Notes under the pieces: generated by a model
Databases searched by the model: none
Told to the model about the DNA's origin: nothing
Seen by the model: the letters and a program-made list of their open reading frames with translations, nothing else
Shown: positions 18,131 through 27,878 of the stretch, piece by piece
Layout of the letters: each line of letters begins with the position of its first letter
How positions within the stretch are numbered: position 1 is the first letter of the stretch
Program-made: the position numbers and the translations under genes
Source of the DNA: Gilliamella sp. wkB108
Lineage (GTDB): Bacteria > Pseudomonadota > Gammaproteobacteria > Enterobacterales > Orbaceae
Direction of reading: 5' to 3'
NCBI RefSeq assembly: GCF_001690195.1
Contig: NZ_LZGM01000084.1
Span: 1-64,000, forward strand
DNA length: 64,000 nucleotides

Positions 18131-19903
18131 TTGGCAATCACACAACTCAAAACTCAACAGCTCCAACCTAATTTAGATCCAATCACAGAACTTGTTAAGA
18201 AGAGCAAAACAGATAGGCCGTCAGTAAACGATAAATCATCTCATTTACTTACTTGGCAACCTCGGGTTGCCTCTGCGCTATCGATGTTATGTCCGAGTAA
18301 ACGAGTACCCTATAATCCACGTTTTATGCTTTTAAAAGCGAATGAAAGTGAATTATTTTTCAATCTACTTAAGCAGTCTGTTAAGTTAAATCTAACTACC
18401 TCGACTTTAGGTTATAGTTATCATTGTAACGAAACTAAGATTACTTTAACTAAAGCTAAAACTCAGCAAGATAACTTTGCAACGCTTGATAGTTGCTTAG
18501 CTGCCACCACTGTAGATAGTGAAAAATTATTTGGTTGTGTTCGACAACCTGAAAATAGTCCAATTAAATTACAGGCAGGATTAGTTCATTATACTAATGG
18601 CGGTATTTTAATTTTAGGTTTACGTTCCCTATTGAGCCAACCTACTGTTTGGACTAAATTAAAACAGATGATTATAAAACAAGAATTCGAATGGTTTTCA
18701 GCTGATGAATCGCACCCTTTGCCATTAGCTATTCCACCGATGCCACTTGATTTACGCATTATTTTAGTTGGCGATAGGTTGAGTTTAGCGGAGTTACAAG
18801 AGTTTGAACCTGAATTTTATACAACTGCAATTTATGCCGAATTTGAAAATGAATTGCATATCAAATCTCCTGAGCAAATTGAACAATGGTTCGCTTATCT
18901 ACAATTTATCGCTGATAAACAGCAGTTGCCTAACATAGACAAATCTGCTTTTGCTCGACTGTTGAAACATGCTACACGTTATACCGGTGATCAGTATTAT
19001 CTCCCTCTTGCGGTTGACTGGGTGCAATCATTACTGGTAGAAGCGAGCTATCATGTACAAGACAATACTATCGATGACATCTGTTTAACCAAAGCTATAG
19101 AACAAAAATCATGGCGAGAAGATTACTTAATTGAACGCTTCCATGAAGAGATTTTTAGTAATCAAATAATGATCAACACCAAAGATCAAGTGATTGGTCA
19201 GATCAATGGACTTTCAGTAATCGAATATCCGGGTTATCCCAAAGTAATTGGTGAACCGTCTCGCTTAAGTTGTCTTGTTCATTTTGGCGATGGCGAGTTA
19301 ATTGATATTGAGCGTAAAACCGATCTTGCCGGTAATATTCATTCTAAAGGTATGATGATTATGCAGGCCTTTATTATGTCTGAATTTGCTATTAATCATC
19401 AGTTACCTTTTACAACTTCTTTGGTTTTTGAACAATCTTATAGCGAAATTGACGGTGATAGTGCATCACTTGCCGGACTTTGTGCGTTAATTAGCGCATT
19501 ATCTGAACAACCAATAGATCAACAATTAGCCGTCACCGGCTCAGTCGATCAGTTTGGTCATGTTCAATCTATTGGTGGTGTTAACGAAAAAATTGAAGGT
19601 TTTTTTGCTGTCTGTAAACATCAAGGTTTAACCGGTCAACAAGGGGTTATTATACCGGCAAGCAATCAACGTCATTTAAGTTTGCATGATGATGTAATTA
19701 AGGCGATCAAGCAAGAGCAGTTTTCAATATGGGCGGTTGAACATATAGCTGAAGCACTCTATCTATTAACGGGCATTCCTTATAAGGATGAAAATAGTAT
19801 TAGTTTATATAAACTCATCCATGCCCGTATGCAATCAATGCTATTACAGGATAAAAAACAAGATAGCTGGTTAAGTAAATGGCAAAAATATTGCAAAAAG
19901 TAG
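18131..19903 (+). CDS. lonH: Lon-like protease LonH/YcbZ
   Basis: 590 residues, closely resembling E. coli YcbZ over its whole length. The C-terminal third is the Lon serine/lysine protease domain: catalytic Ser in EIDGDSASLAGL near residue 450 and catalytic Lys in NEKIEGFF near 500. The N-terminal AAA-like part lacks a recognisable Walker A, as in this family, so ATP dependence is not expected. A TAG in frame at 18107 leaves TTG at 18131 as the first start candidate, and the resulting MAITQL matches the family N-terminus. In E. coli too, ycbZ precedes fabA. Cellular substrates are not established from sequence. Confidence 0.9.
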   Translation: MAITQLKTQQLQPNLDPITELVKKSKTDRPSVNDKSSHLLTWQPRVASALSMLCPSKRVPYNPRFMLLKANESELFFNLLKQSVKLNLTTSTLGYSYHCNETKITLTKAKTQQDNFATLDSCLAATTVDSEKLFGCVRQPENSPIKLQAGLVHYTNGGILILGLRSLLSQPTVWTKLKQMIIKQEFEWFSADESHPLPLAIPPMPLDLRIILVGDRLSLAELQEFEPEFYTTAIYAEFENELHIKSPEQIEQWFAYLQFIADKQQLPNIDKSAFARLLKHATRYTGDQYYLPLAVDWVQSLLVEASYHVQDNTIDDICLTKAIEQKSWREDYLIERFHEEIFSNQIMINTKDQVIGQINGLSVIEYPGYPKVIGEPSRLSCLVHFGDGELIDIERKTDLAGNIHSKGMMIMQAFIMSEFAINHQLPFTTSLVFEQSYSEIDGDSASLAGLCALISALSEQPIDQQLAVTGSVDQFGHVQSIGGVNEKIEGFFAVCKHQGLTGQQGVIIPASNQRHLSLHDDVIKAIKQEQFSIWAVEHIAEALYLLTGIPYKDENSISLYKLIHARMQSMLLQDKKQDSWLSKWQKYCKK

Positions 19904-20050
19904 TAATTGACAATAAACTTTGATCCAAAATCCCATTAATAAAATAGTGGGAAATTTTAATTTTTACCGATTAATTTTTCATAATATGGTTATCAATAAT
20001 TCTATTTACGATAACCATGAATGTGATCACAACAAAAATAAGGTTTTTTT

Positions 20051-20572
20051 ATGACATTTGAACGTAAATCTTCATACGATAAAGCAGATCTGATTAAATC
20101 AGGAAATAATGAACTATTTGGCCATGACGGTCCCCCCTTACCATCTGATTTAATGTTAATGATGGATCGTGTTATCGAAATGAATGAGGAAGGCGGTAAT
20201 TTTGGCAAAGGCTATGTCGAAGCTGAACTTGATATCAATCCTGATTTATGGTTCTTTAAATGCCATTTCAAAAACGATCCAGTTATGCCGGGCTGTCTTG
20301 GTTTAGATGCTTTATGGCAATTAGTGGGATTCTACCTAGGCTGGCTTGGCGGAAAAGGTAAAGGTCGCGCTCTTGGTGTCGGTGAATTAAAATTAAAAGG
20401 TCAAGTATTGCCAAGTAATAAAAAAGTAACTTATAAAATCCACTTTAAGCGCGTTATTAATCGTAAATTAATTATGGGTATTGGCGACGGCGAAGTTTTT
20501 GTTGATGGTAAACTCATTTATGAAGCAACCGATCTTAAAGTTGGTCTTTTCAAAGATCCTGCCAATTTTTAA
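20051..20572 (+). CDS. fabA: 3-hydroxydecanoyl-ACP dehydratase/isomerase
   Basis: 173 residues (E. coli 171). FabA dehydrates 3-hydroxydecanoyl-ACP and isomerises the product, the branch point for unsaturated fatty acids. The hotdog active site is present: [22 protein letters not shown] carries the catalytic His (near residue 72) and Asp (near 86). TAAGG lies upstream of the ATG. Downstream of lonH as in E. coli; 147 bp between them allow a separate promoter. A strong hairpin follows. Confidence 0.97.
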   Translation: MTFERKSSYDKADLIKSGNNELFGHDGPPLPSDLMLMMDRVIEMNEEGGNFGKGYVEAELDINPDLWFFKCHFKNDPVMPGCLGLDALWQLVGFYLGWLGGKGKGRALGVGELKLKGQVLPSNKKVTYKIHFKRVINRKLIMGIGDGEVFVDGKLIYEATDLKVGLFKDPANF

Positions 20573-20589
20573 GTATAATATGTAATCTG

Positions 20590-20616
20590 ATCTCGTTAAC
20601 AAGTAGTTAACGAGAT
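20590..20616 (+). terminator. Terminator-like hairpin after fabA
   Basis: Perfect 11-bp stem, ATCTCGTTAAC and GTTAACGAGAT, around a 5-base loop AAGTA, 17 bp after the fabA stop. The following T-tract is short. Confidence 0.75.
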
Positions 20617-20923
20617 TTAAGCAAAAAATGCGATCCCAGATTAACTTATTGAAATCCCTTAAAAACAGTCCTATATTTCACCACTGACGTTAATCTCTTT
20701 TGATTTTAACAAAAAAATTGTATCCACTTGTTAATTATATTGATGCGTGAATCAATTATTATTCACTTATCTAAAATAGATATACGTAATTGATACCCAA
20801 TTATTTTCGAGATAAAAATAACTCCTTCTGACTCTTTCATAGTCAACCAATCGCGAAATAGTATGGATGAATAATGAGTATATTTATTTGTGAATTTCAA
20901 AAACACAAATAAGTTATTGTATT
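20617..20923. other. Intergenic region, fabA to MFS gene
   Basis: AT-rich and without a supportable gene. It holds one short inverted repeat, GTGAAT and ATTCAC around CAATTATT (about 20746-20765). I see no further feature. Confidence 0.5.
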
Positions 20924-22138
20924 ATGGATAATCAAACACAAACCAAATTGTGGAGTACGGATTTTATTGTCGTTTCCGCTATTAATCTATTCGTTTTGAT
21001 AAATTACTATATGTTACTTGTAACCATAGGTAATTACGTTGTTGATACATTTGCTGCCAGCAAAAGTATCGCAGGCCTCGTTACTGGTATGATGGTTATT
21101 GGGTGTCTGATTGGTCGGTTTATCACTGGATTTTTCCTTGAAATGATTGGCTGCAAAAAAGCACTTTTTGTTGGCATCACCGGTTTTATTATCACTATGG
21201 GGTTATACTTAACCGCTTTTAACCTGACATCATTAATATTAGTTCGTTTTATTAGTGGCATTTTTGTCGGTGTCATTGGTACTGTAACAGGTACAATTGT
21301 TGTCTATATTGTTCCACCTAATCGCCGTGGTGAAGGCATTAGCTACTTTAGTTTGAGTACCATTTTAGCAACAGCATTAGGCCCTTTTGCCGGCATATTA
21401 TTAGCACAACATGTCAACTTTTCGGTACTGTTTTATTTTGGCATTATTATTGGGATCATTTGTCTATTAATTGCTTATCGCCTTAAAGCGAATAAATTGA
21501 TGATCAACTCCCCCCAAAAGCAAACATCTAAGCAAAAAGCATCATGGTTACAATTATCAAGTTATATTGAACCTAGTGCTGTACGTATCTCATTTATCGT
21601 AATGCTTGTTTCTATCGGGTATGCAGCCATTCAAGCTTACTTGTCATTTTATGCTCAGCAGCTGAATTTAATAGAAGCAGCTAGTTTCTTTTTTGCTATT
21701 TATGCCGTATTTATTTTAATATCACGTCCATTTAGTGGTAAATTGTTCGACCTAAAAGGCGAAAATGTAATTATTTATCCAACCTTAACTTTACTTATTA
21801 TTGGCTTTATTGTTCTAAGTACTGCTCATAATGCATGGCTTTTACTACTTTCCAGTGCTTTGATAGGACTAGGTTTTGGTAACTTTCAATCAACTGCACA
21901 AGCTGTGGCTGTCAAAGTTTCTCCACATCATAAAGTAGGACAAGCTACGTCTACTTATTTCATTCTATTTGATTTTGGTATTGGTCTAGGACCTTATTTT
22001 ATGGGACTTGTTATTCCCTACACCGGTTATCAAGGATTGTATTTACTCTGCGCACTAATAACTTTCTTATCTATGATTCTTTACTACTTATTACATGGAC
22101 ATAAAAAACCACAAATTACGGTCACAGAAGAGCGATAA
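20924..22138 (+). CDS. Major facilitator superfamily transporter
   Basis: 404 residues with twelve predicted hydrophobic segments and a central cytoplasmic loop near 190-205 (KANKLMINSPQKQTSKQK). The N-terminal half has the MFS loop motif in the form GCLIGRFITGFFLEMIGCKKAL (residues ~65-86), and the second half has RPFSGKLFDLKGEN. This layout is that of drug/arabinose-efflux type MFS exporters (DHA1-like). Substrate is unknown. No neighbour gives a clue; it stands alone with ~350 bp upstream and ~220 bp downstream free of genes. There is no clear Shine-Dalgarno sequence before the ATG. Confidence 0.85.
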   Translation: MDNQTQTKLWSTDFIVVSAINLFVLINYYMLLVTIGNYVVDTFAASKSIAGLVTGMMVIGCLIGRFITGFFLEMIGCKKALFVGITGFIITMGLYLTAFNLTSLILVRFISGIFVGVIGTVTGTIVVYIVPPNRRGEGISYFSLSTILATALGPFAGILLAQHVNFSVLFYFGIIIGIICLLIAYRLKANKLMINSPQKQTSKQKASWLQLSSYIEPSAVRISFIVMLVSIGYAAIQAYLSFYAQQLNLIEAASFFFAIYAVFILISRPFSGKLFDLKGENVIIYPTLTLLIIGFIVLSTAHNAWLLLLSSALIGLGFGNFQSTAQAVAVKVSPHHKVGQATSTYFILFDFGIGLGPYFMGLVIPYTGYQGLYLLCALITFLSMILYYLLHGHKKPQITVTEER

Positions 22139-22359
22139 ATTAACTTTTAACACATAATGAATACTAAATTACACGTTGAGTAATAAGCCTGAATACCAAC
22201 TTGCTCCGAAGATAATTTCAAGATATGTGATCGTTTAATATTCAACATGCCTGAGTTTTTCAATTGCATTCCGGTTAAAGTTAACTTAATCAGGGTTTCA
22301 ATTGAGTATCTATTTATATTCGGTATATAATATATGACAATATTTGCAAATTATTATTG

Positions 22360-22848
22360 ATGATGAATTTATTAAAACATTTTTTTATTAGTATTGTACT
22401 ACTTCTATCATTAACAACTTTAGCTAATGCTGATTTTCAAGGTAAAGTTGTTAAAGTCATTGATGGTGATACCGTTGATGTATTAACTTCCCAAAAACAA
22501 AAAATCCGAATTCGTTTATTGGATATTGACGCGCCTGAAAGTCGACAAGCTTTTGGTAATGTATCAAGGAAATATTTGGCATCATTGATTGCAGGTAAAA
22601 TGGTTTTCGTTAAAGAAAATAAGAAAGATATTTACCAACGCACCCTTGGTACCATTTTCTATAATAAAATAAATATCAATGCCAAAATGATTGAAAATGG
22701 TTATGCATGGGCATACCGTTATAAAGGGGTAGCTAAAAATAAGATATTTGTAAATCTAGAAACTAAAGCTAAACAAAACAAAAAGGGACTTTGGAAAGAT
22801 AAACATCCTATAGCCCCTTGGGATTTTCGACATCAAAATCGACATTAA
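22360..22848 (+). CDS. Secreted thermonuclease-family nuclease (SNase fold)
   Basis: About 162 residues. A signal peptide (FFISIVLLLSLTTLANA) is followed by a staphylococcal-nuclease OB-fold: KVVKVIDGDTVDVL, IRIRLLDIDAPESRQAFG with the catalytic Arg/Asp/Glu set, and ENKKDIYQRTLGTIF with the second Arg. It should degrade DNA/RNA in the periplasm or outside the cell in a calcium-dependent way. Two consecutive ATG codons (22360, 22363) follow a TTG; I take the first ATG. It is convergent with the DUF5339 gene. Confidence 0.88.
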   Translation: MMNLLKHFFISIVLLLSLTTLANADFQGKVVKVIDGDTVDVLTSQKQKIRIRLLDIDAPESRQAFGNVSRKYLASLIAGKMVFVKENKKDIYQRTLGTIFYNKININAKMIENGYAWAYRYKGVAKNKIFVNLETKAKQNKKGLWKDKHPIAPWDFRHQNRH

Positions 22849-22868
22849 ATTATTATTAATCAATAATA

Positions 22869-23147
22869 CTATCTTTTAGGCATTGAAGCTTCAAGTTGTT
22901 TCAATGTTTCACTAGCTTGTTTACAAGCAGCTTCTTGTTGAGATTCAGGCATTGAAGAAATCTGTTGTTTACCTGCTTCTAAATTTTGTTTCATTAGATC
23001 CATTTGTTGTTTAGTTGCGGCATCATCAGGAATAGCTTTAAATAAAGTATCAACTTTATCAAAGTATGTTTTACATGTAGCTGATAAATCAGCCATAGCA
23101 ACTGATGAAAGACCTAATAGTGCTACTGATAAAAATAATTTTTTCAT
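22869..23147 (-). CDS. Small periplasmic DUF5339-type protein
   Basis: 92 residues: signal peptide MKKLFLSVALLGLSSVAMA, then a short helical mature domain with two cysteines (ATCKTYF and EAACKQ) that could pair, and Gln-rich helices. It resembles the DUF5339 family found in Pasteurellaceae and relatives; function unknown. An AGGAAA-like site precedes the ATG. It stands alone between the nuclease and the cold-shock gene. Confidence 0.75.
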   Translation of the reverse strand: MKKLFLSVALLGLSSVAMADLSATCKTYFDKVDTLFKAIPDDAATKQQMDLMKQNLEAGKQQISSMPESQQEAACKQASETLKQLEASMPKR

Positions 23148-23312
23148 TAAATTTTTTCCTTTCTATATTTGAGTATAATTATGTTGATTAATAAACCAAC
23201 ATACCGGAATAATCATACAATAGAAATTTTCATAACACAAGTTGATAGGCGATAAAACATCTTATCAGTAGTGTGTTTATAACCTACTGATAAGATTAAA
23301 AAGAAAGGGTAA

Positions 23313-23522
23313 TTACATTATAACAACTTCGGCAGCAGCTGGACCACGAGGACTATCTTGGATAGCGAACTCAACATGTTGCCCTTCTGCTAATGTTTTG
23401 AATCCGTCACCAGCAATAGCGGAAAAATGTACAAACACATCTTTACTACCATCTTCTGGAGAGATAAATCCAAAACCTTTACTTTCATTAAACCATTTAA
23501 CTTGTCCTGTCTTCTTAGACAT
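23313..23522 (-). CDS. Cold-shock domain protein, CspE/CspC-like
   Basis: 69 residues from the ATG at 23522, which has AGAGGA eight bases upstream; a longer frame starting at 23597 lacks support and would add non-conserved residues. A single cold-shock OB-fold with RNP1 (KGFGFI) and RNP2 (VFVHF) binds single-stranded RNA/DNA and opens secondary structure. The class cannot be fixed as cspA, cspC or cspE from sequence alone. No gene lies in the ~310 bp upstream, so a long structured leader, as in other csp genes, is plausible. Confidence 0.92.
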   Translation of the reverse strand: MSKKTGQVKWFNESKGFGFISPEDGSKDVFVHFSAIAGDGFKTLAEGQHVEFAIQDSPRGPAAAEVVIM

Positions 23523-23833
23523 AATAATTTCCTCTAATAAAATAATCTCAGCCGATAAGGCTATCTTTAAAACATAAAACTTAGAACTTATGAACACTGA
23601 GAAGGAAAAGTTGAAGAGAACTAAAGCTAAAAGAGATAGAAAGTAAACTACAAACTGCTTAAATCAAAATGTCACTAAATAAATCCGCATGTCATATGCT
23701 AGGTACTATTAACGCATAGATTGACTTCATATGCAAGCAATGTTTTAAACTATTTTATTGTTTGCTATAAATAGCCCCTGCCAAAATCATTATCCGCCAT
23801 TAATAAATTAAGGCGGATAAAAGAGTTACACTG
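23523..23833 (-). promoter_or_regulatory. Upstream/leader region of the cold-shock gene
   Basis: 311 bp without a gene between the proC stop and the csp start. csp mRNAs usually carry a 100-200 base temperature-responsive leader, and this gap could hold one, but I could not establish the transcription start or a specific fold. The gap also contains the 3' trailer of proC. Confidence 0.35.
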
Positions 23834-24643
23834 TTACTTTTCAGCAAGTACTTGAGATTTTTTAATCGTTGCAGCCACAGCATCCATGACTGCAGCCCTA
23901 AATCCTCTCTCTTCAAGCGTTTGCACACCCTCAATTGTTGTACCGGCTGGTGAACAAACCATGTCCTTAAGTTCACCGGGATGTTTGCCTGTTTCCAAAA
24001 GAAGTTTAGCTGATCCCATGACTGCTTGAGCCGCAAATCTATAAGCTTGTTTTCGCGATAAACCACCTTTGACCGCCCCGTCAGCTAATGCTTCAATAAA
24101 CATAAACACAAATGCAGGCGATGATCCACTTGCACCTATAACTGCATCAATTAAGTATTCAGGAACGACTTCGGTTGCACCAATACAGTTTAATAATGAT
24201 TGAATAACAGCAATCTCTTCATCTGTTACTTCGGTATTTGGTGTAATTGAACACATTGCCGCATTGACCAGTGCCGGAGTATTTGGCATTACGCGTACAA
24301 TTTTTTGTTCATAACCAACACTATTAGCAATGGTTTTTATCGTTACACCGGCTGCAATTGATACCACAATAGTGTTCTTTTTCAGTTCCTTTTGAATGTC
24401 ATTTAAGACATCAACAATAACATTAGGTTTTACTGCGATAAAAACAATATCTGACTCTCTGGCTACATCTCGGCCGGAACTAAGATTATTAATAGAATAA
24501 GATTGATTAAGCGCCTGCCCTTTCTCAGGATGAGTATCATAAACATAAATTTGCGTTCCCGGTACTATGTTACTTGCCAAAACACCTTGCAAAATAGCAT
24601 TACCCATATTACCTAAACCGATAAAACCAATACGCTGTTCCAT
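23834..24643 (-). CDS. proC: Pyrroline-5-carboxylate reductase
   Basis: 269 residues, as in E. coli. Last step of proline synthesis: NAD(P)H reduction of pyrroline-5-carboxylate. N-terminal Rossmann motif GFIGLGNMGNAILQG (residues 5-19); RVMPNTPALVNAAM near 120; and the C-terminal dimer domain signature DAVIGASGSSPAFVFMFIEALADGAVKGGLSR is readable in shorter pieces (GASGSSPAFVF, ALADGAVKGGL). AAGGAG precedes the ATG. In many relatives proC clusters with yggS and yggT, and those genes lie 1.5-2 kb away here, so the group is partly dispersed. Confidence 0.96.
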   Translation of the reverse strand: MEQRIGFIGLGNMGNAILQGVLASNIVPGTQIYVYDTHPEKGQALNQSYSINNLSSGRDVARESDIVFIAVKPNVIVDVLNDIQKELKKNTIVVSIAAGVTIKTIANSVGYEQKIVRVMPNTPALVNAAMCSITPNTEVTDEEIAVIQSLLNCIGATEVVPEYLIDAVIGASGSSPAFVFMFIEALADGAVKGGLSRKQAYRFAAQAVMGSAKLLLETGKHPGELKDMVCSPAGTTIEGVQTLEERGFRAAVMDAVAATIKKSQVLAEK

Positions 24644-24688
24644 TATTTTCTCCTTAGTGAAAGAACGACTAAGTGATTATAAAATATT

Positions 24689-24925
24689 TTGGTTATAAAG
24701 CTAAAAAATATTATTGGCAATATCAACGATACTAGTAACAAACTATTCATAATTACGTTTATCTCTTTAATTATTTTTTTACAATGCCGGGAAATAATTT
24801 TAAGCAATTTACCAATTGAGTTAAAAAACGATTATCAAATTTTGTTGGGTAACAGGTATCTTTTCTTTCTAACAAATGGGTTACTGGTTTGGCTGTTAGG
24901 CGAAAATGTTCTGATGAGTCAATGA
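24689..24925 (+). CDS. Possible small membrane protein, doubtful
   Basis: A 78-codon frame from a TTG, with two hydrophobic stretches (LFIITFISLIIFLQ and FFLTNGLLVWLLG). No ATG and no Shine-Dalgarno site support it, and I recognise no family. It sits in the 499-bp gap between proC and the pilT-like gene; the rest of the gap (24926-25142) shows only AT-rich sequence with a short TA run at about 25094. It may be chance. Confidence 0.25.
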   Translation: MVIKLKNIIGNINDTSNKLFIITFISLIIFLQCREIILSNLPIELKNDYQILLGNRYLFFLTNGLLVWLLGENVLMSQ

Positions 24926-25142
24926 TATTTACTCTCGTTTCGATACATCTATTTTGATCAAAGATTGTAATTATTGATTGTTCCTTCTGTCTAAGTATTC
25001 ATCTAGCTAACGCAATTGGTTGTGTGCGTCATATTGAATGGATTGGATAGCTAGTAATAATCAATGTACTTTTATTATTACTAGTGAAGATGATATATAT
25101 ATATAACGCTCTTTCATTTACAATATTCATTAAAATTGATCA

Positions 25143-26081
25143 TCATTGTGGCATAATTTGCATACCATATTGTTGCCCCGTCTGCATAAGTGAAAAAATC
25201 TGCTTAATTTTACCTTCATTGATTAAATTACTTACCGCAGGTGTATTAATCAATATTTCAAATAGTGCCTTCCTGCCATTTGTGTGTGTAACTAATTTTT
25301 GGCTTATCACCGCTTTTAAACTACTGGCTAATTGAGTGCGAATAAAATCACGTTCATGACCATTAAATACATCAATAATACGATTGATCGTCTGTATTGC
25401 CGAACTTGTATGTAAAGTTGCAAAAACCAAATGCCCCGTTTCAGCAATGGTTAATGCCGCTTGGATAGCTTGTTTGTTTCGCAGTTCACCTAATAGAATA
25501 ATATCTGGATCTTGCCTTAAAATAGAATTTATCGCACTATCGAAATCTGATAACTCTCGTTGCTCAATTAATGATTTTTCATTTTGGTATATAAACTCAA
25601 TCGGATCTTCTAATGTGATAATATGTTTAGCTACCGTCAAATTGATATATTGAATCAATGATGCCAATGTAGTCGATTTGCCACTACCTGTCGCGCCAGT
25701 GATTAAAATAATACCATACTTTGATTCTACTAAACTTTTAAAAATATTTGGGGCATCAAGCTGTGATAGGTCGGGGATTTGTTGATTAATTACTCTAAAT
25801 ACAGCAGATATACCTCGATGCTGATAGAAAATATTTGCTCTAAATCGACCGATATTGCCAAGATGATAAGCTAAATCAAGTTGACCGTTATGGTTTAATT
25901 CATCTTGTTGTAATGGAGTAAGTATTTTAAGTAACGCTTGTTTTAGTTCCAGAGGTGATAATTTTTCATCAACTAAAAACTGTAACTGCCCATTTATACG
26001 GATGCATGGCTTTTCACCACTGGAAAGATGCACATCTGAAGCATTTTGCGTTACACTACGTGCCAATATTGAGTTTAACAT
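25143..26081 (-). CDS. PilT/PilU-family secretion ATPase (YggR-like)
   Basis: 312 residues. N-terminal PilT domain begins ILARSVTQNASDVHLSSGEKP; Walker A GATGSGKST near residue 130, Asp box, Walker B-type DIILLGELR near 195 and a HLVFATLHTSSA segment with the conserved histidines. PilT retracts type IV pili. The protein stops shortly after GMQIMPQ (double TGA), where PilT proteins normally run ~20-30 residues further, as in the short enterobacterial YggR. No pilus gene is near, so a pilus role is uncertain. Its start codon is only 28 bp from that of the divergent yggS. Confidence 0.85.
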   Translation of the reverse strand: MLNSILARSVTQNASDVHLSSGEKPCIRINGQLQFLVDEKLSPLELKQALLKILTPLQQDELNHNGQLDLAYHLGNIGRFRANIFYQHRGISAVFRVINQQIPDLSQLDAPNIFKSLVESKYGIILITGATGSGKSTTLASLIQYINLTVAKHIITLEDPIEFIYQNEKSLIEQRELSDFDSAINSILRQDPDIILLGELRNKQAIQAALTIAETGHLVFATLHTSSAIQTINRIIDVFNGHERDFIRTQLASSLKAVISQKLVTHTNGRKALFEILINTPAVSNLINEGKIKQIFSLMQTGQQYGMQIMPQ

Positions 26082-26109
26082 ATTATTACATTATCAATTG
26101 GAAATTAAA

Positions 26110-26811
26110 ATGAACACGGTACATGACAATTTACTTGCTATTAAAAATAAAATTCAAAAAATTGCCTTAGAATGCGATCGCGATCCCAACACTATTGAAC
26201 TTATTGCTGTAAGTAAAACCAAACCTGTTGAGCAAATCACAGAAGCGATAAATGCTGGTCAAATTTCCTTTGGTGAAAATTATGTTCAAGAAGGTGTTGA
26301 GAAGATCAACTACTTTAAGCAAGCATTACCTGATACCCCTTTAATATGGCATTTTATTGGTCCTCTCCAATCCAATAAAAGTAAATTAGTTGCAGAAAAT
26401 TTTGATTGGATGCATACCATTGATCGTTTCAAAATCGCTCAACGATTAAATGATCAACGTCCAACGCATATGGCAAAACTTAATGTACTTATTCAAGTTA
26501 ATATTAGTCAAGAAATGAGTAAGTCTGGTGTCTCACCTTCAGATGTAACCGATTTAGTTAAACAAGTGATAAATCTCCCTAATTTAAGTTTGCGAGGTTT
26601 AATGGCGATCCCTGAAATTGAAAATGATTTCAACAAACAACTGAACGTTTTTCGTCAAATGCAACAACTTTTATATTCATTACAAGCTGACTATCCATTT
26701 ATGGATACACTGTCAATGGGTATGACTGGTGATATGCAAGCCGCTATTGTTGCGGGTAGCACTATGGTTCGAATTGGCACAGCAATCTTTGGTGCAAGGC
26801 AGTATTTATGA
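26110..26811 (+). CDS. yggS: PLP homeostasis protein YggS
   Basis: 233 residues from the ATG at 26110; a longer frame from 26002 would overlap the pilT-like gene antisense and lacks family similarity. A single-domain alanine-racemase-like barrel that binds pyridoxal phosphate; the PLP lysine is in IAVSKTKP near residue 35, and the phosphate loop region reads GLMAIPE and SMGMTGDMQAAI. It has no known catalytic turnover and buffers PLP. yggT follows 36 bp downstream, as in E. coli. Confidence 0.95.
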   Translation: MNTVHDNLLAIKNKIQKIALECDRDPNTIELIAVSKTKPVEQITEAINAGQISFGENYVQEGVEKINYFKQALPDTPLIWHFIGPLQSNKSKLVAENFDWMHTIDRFKIAQRLNDQRPTHMAKLNVLIQVNISQEMSKSGVSPSDVTDLVKQVINLPNLSLRGLMAIPEIENDFNKQLNVFRQMQQLLYSLQADYPFMDTLSMGMTGDMQAAIVAGSTMVRIGTAIFGARQYL

Positions 26812-26847
26812 TATATTGCAAGGCATGTAAATTTTAAGGAGTTTTAG

Positions 26848-27405
26848 ATGGCATCGATTTTCTTTCTAGGAAAAACTGTTTTAACCGTTTGCCTTTATAT
26901 CATAATTTTACGATTATGGATGCAACGCATGCGTGTTAATTTCAATAATCCATTTACGCAATTTATCGTAAAAATTACTCAACCAATTGTAGGTCGTTTA
27001 CGTCAATTTATTCCCTCAATCGGGCGATTTGATACTGCAACATGGATTATTTTATACGTGTTTGCATTAATCAAAATTATGTTTGTTTTTAGTTATGGCA
27101 CCATCAATGCACCTTTATTTAATATTGATTATTTGTGGTTTGCTGTTGTAGCAATCATTCATGCGATAGGACATTTACTATTTTGGTTATTATTATTTAG
27201 AGCAATTTTTAGTTGGATTAATCGTGGACAAACGTTTACTGATGAACTGCTTGCTCAATTAACCGAACCGCTGATTGCGCCTATTCGCCGACTAGTACCA
27301 CCTATCGGGTATATTGATATCTCATTTATAATTGTGGCATTTATTCTTATCTTTTTAAATTTGCTAGGTAATGATATTTTCGGTGTTTTGTGGATCTTAC
27401 TTTAA
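26848..27405 (+). CDS. yggT: YggT-family integral membrane protein
   Basis: 185 residues with two YGGT repeats (about residues 1-90 and 95-180), each ending with the NPFTQFIVKITQPIVGRLRQFIPSIG / QLTEPLIAPIRRLVPPIG-type motif. Each repeat contributes hydrophobic helices. Function is unclear; the family is linked to osmotic tolerance and cell-division-site clusters. TAAGGAG is 7 bases before the ATG. Cotranscribed with yggS. Confidence 0.92.
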   Translation: MASIFFLGKTVLTVCLYIIILRLWMQRMRVNFNNPFTQFIVKITQPIVGRLRQFIPSIGRFDTATWIILYVFALIKIMFVFSYGTINAPLFNIDYLWFAVVAIIHAIGHLLFWLLLFRAIFSWINRGQTFTDELLAQLTEPLIAPIRRLVPPIGYIDISFIIVAFILIFLNLLGNDIFGVLWILL

Positions 27406-27430
27406 TGACTATACTTTAATAACTAAAGTA

Positions 27431-27452
27431 AAAGGGAGCGAATGCTCCCTTT
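27431..27452. terminator. Bidirectional terminator between yggT and ycgN
   Basis: AAAGGGAGC and GCTCCCTTT form a 9-bp stem around GAAT between two convergent genes, with A-rich and T-rich flanks usable in both directions. Confidence 0.85.
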
Positions 27453-27455
27453 ATG

Positions 27456-27878
27456 TTAAATGATATGATCTTCCCAACAAATCACATCTTTTTCATAAAC
27501 AATACGATTTTTAACTGAAATTTTTAGTTTATGCATCTGCTTTTTATTGCCTGTAATAAGCGGATGCCATTCAGGCAATCGACCATTATCTAAAAAGAAA
27601 CGATAACTACAAGTTAATGGCAACCATTCGATAGTAAGTAAATTTTCTCGGGTTAATTTAATACAATCAGGTTCATATTCAAAACGATGATGATAGTGTC
27701 TGCACTGACAAGTATTCGAATCTAATAAGTTGCAAGCAACATTAGTGTATAAAATCTCATCGGTGTCTTCGTCCATTAATTTATTTAGACAGCATTGACC
27801 ACAACCATCACAAAGTTGTTCCCATTCATTATCACTCATTTGATCTAAGGTTTTATATTCCCAAAATGGTTCGATCAT
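27456..27878 (-). CDS. ycgN: UPF0260/YcgN-type cysteine-cluster protein
   Basis: 140 residues, aligning with E. coli YcgN nearly end to end: [21 protein letters not shown], the cysteine set C-x2-C-x2-[19 protein letters not shown], and CQCRHY. The clustered cysteines suggest a metal (zinc or Fe-S) centre, as in YkgJ-type proteins; the function is unknown. Its start overlaps the ycgL stop by four bases (ATGA), so the two are translationally coupled, as in other gammaproteobacteria. Confidence 0.92.
   Translation of the reverse strand: MIEPFWEYKTLDQMSDNEWEQLCDGCGQCCLNKLMDEDTDEILYTNVACNLLDSNTCQCRHYHHRFEYEPDCIKLTRENLLTIEWLPLTCSYRFFLDNGRLPEWHPLITGNKKQMHKLKISVKNRIVYEKDVICWEDHII

Noticed and set aside
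20020-20040. TGTGATCACA upstream of fabA as a CRP site
   Set aside because: The half-sites are not separated by six bases, so it does not match the CRP consensus.
23523-23597. N-terminal extension of the cold-shock protein
   Set aside because: Not conserved in the family and the Shine-Dalgarno site belongs to the ATG at 23522.
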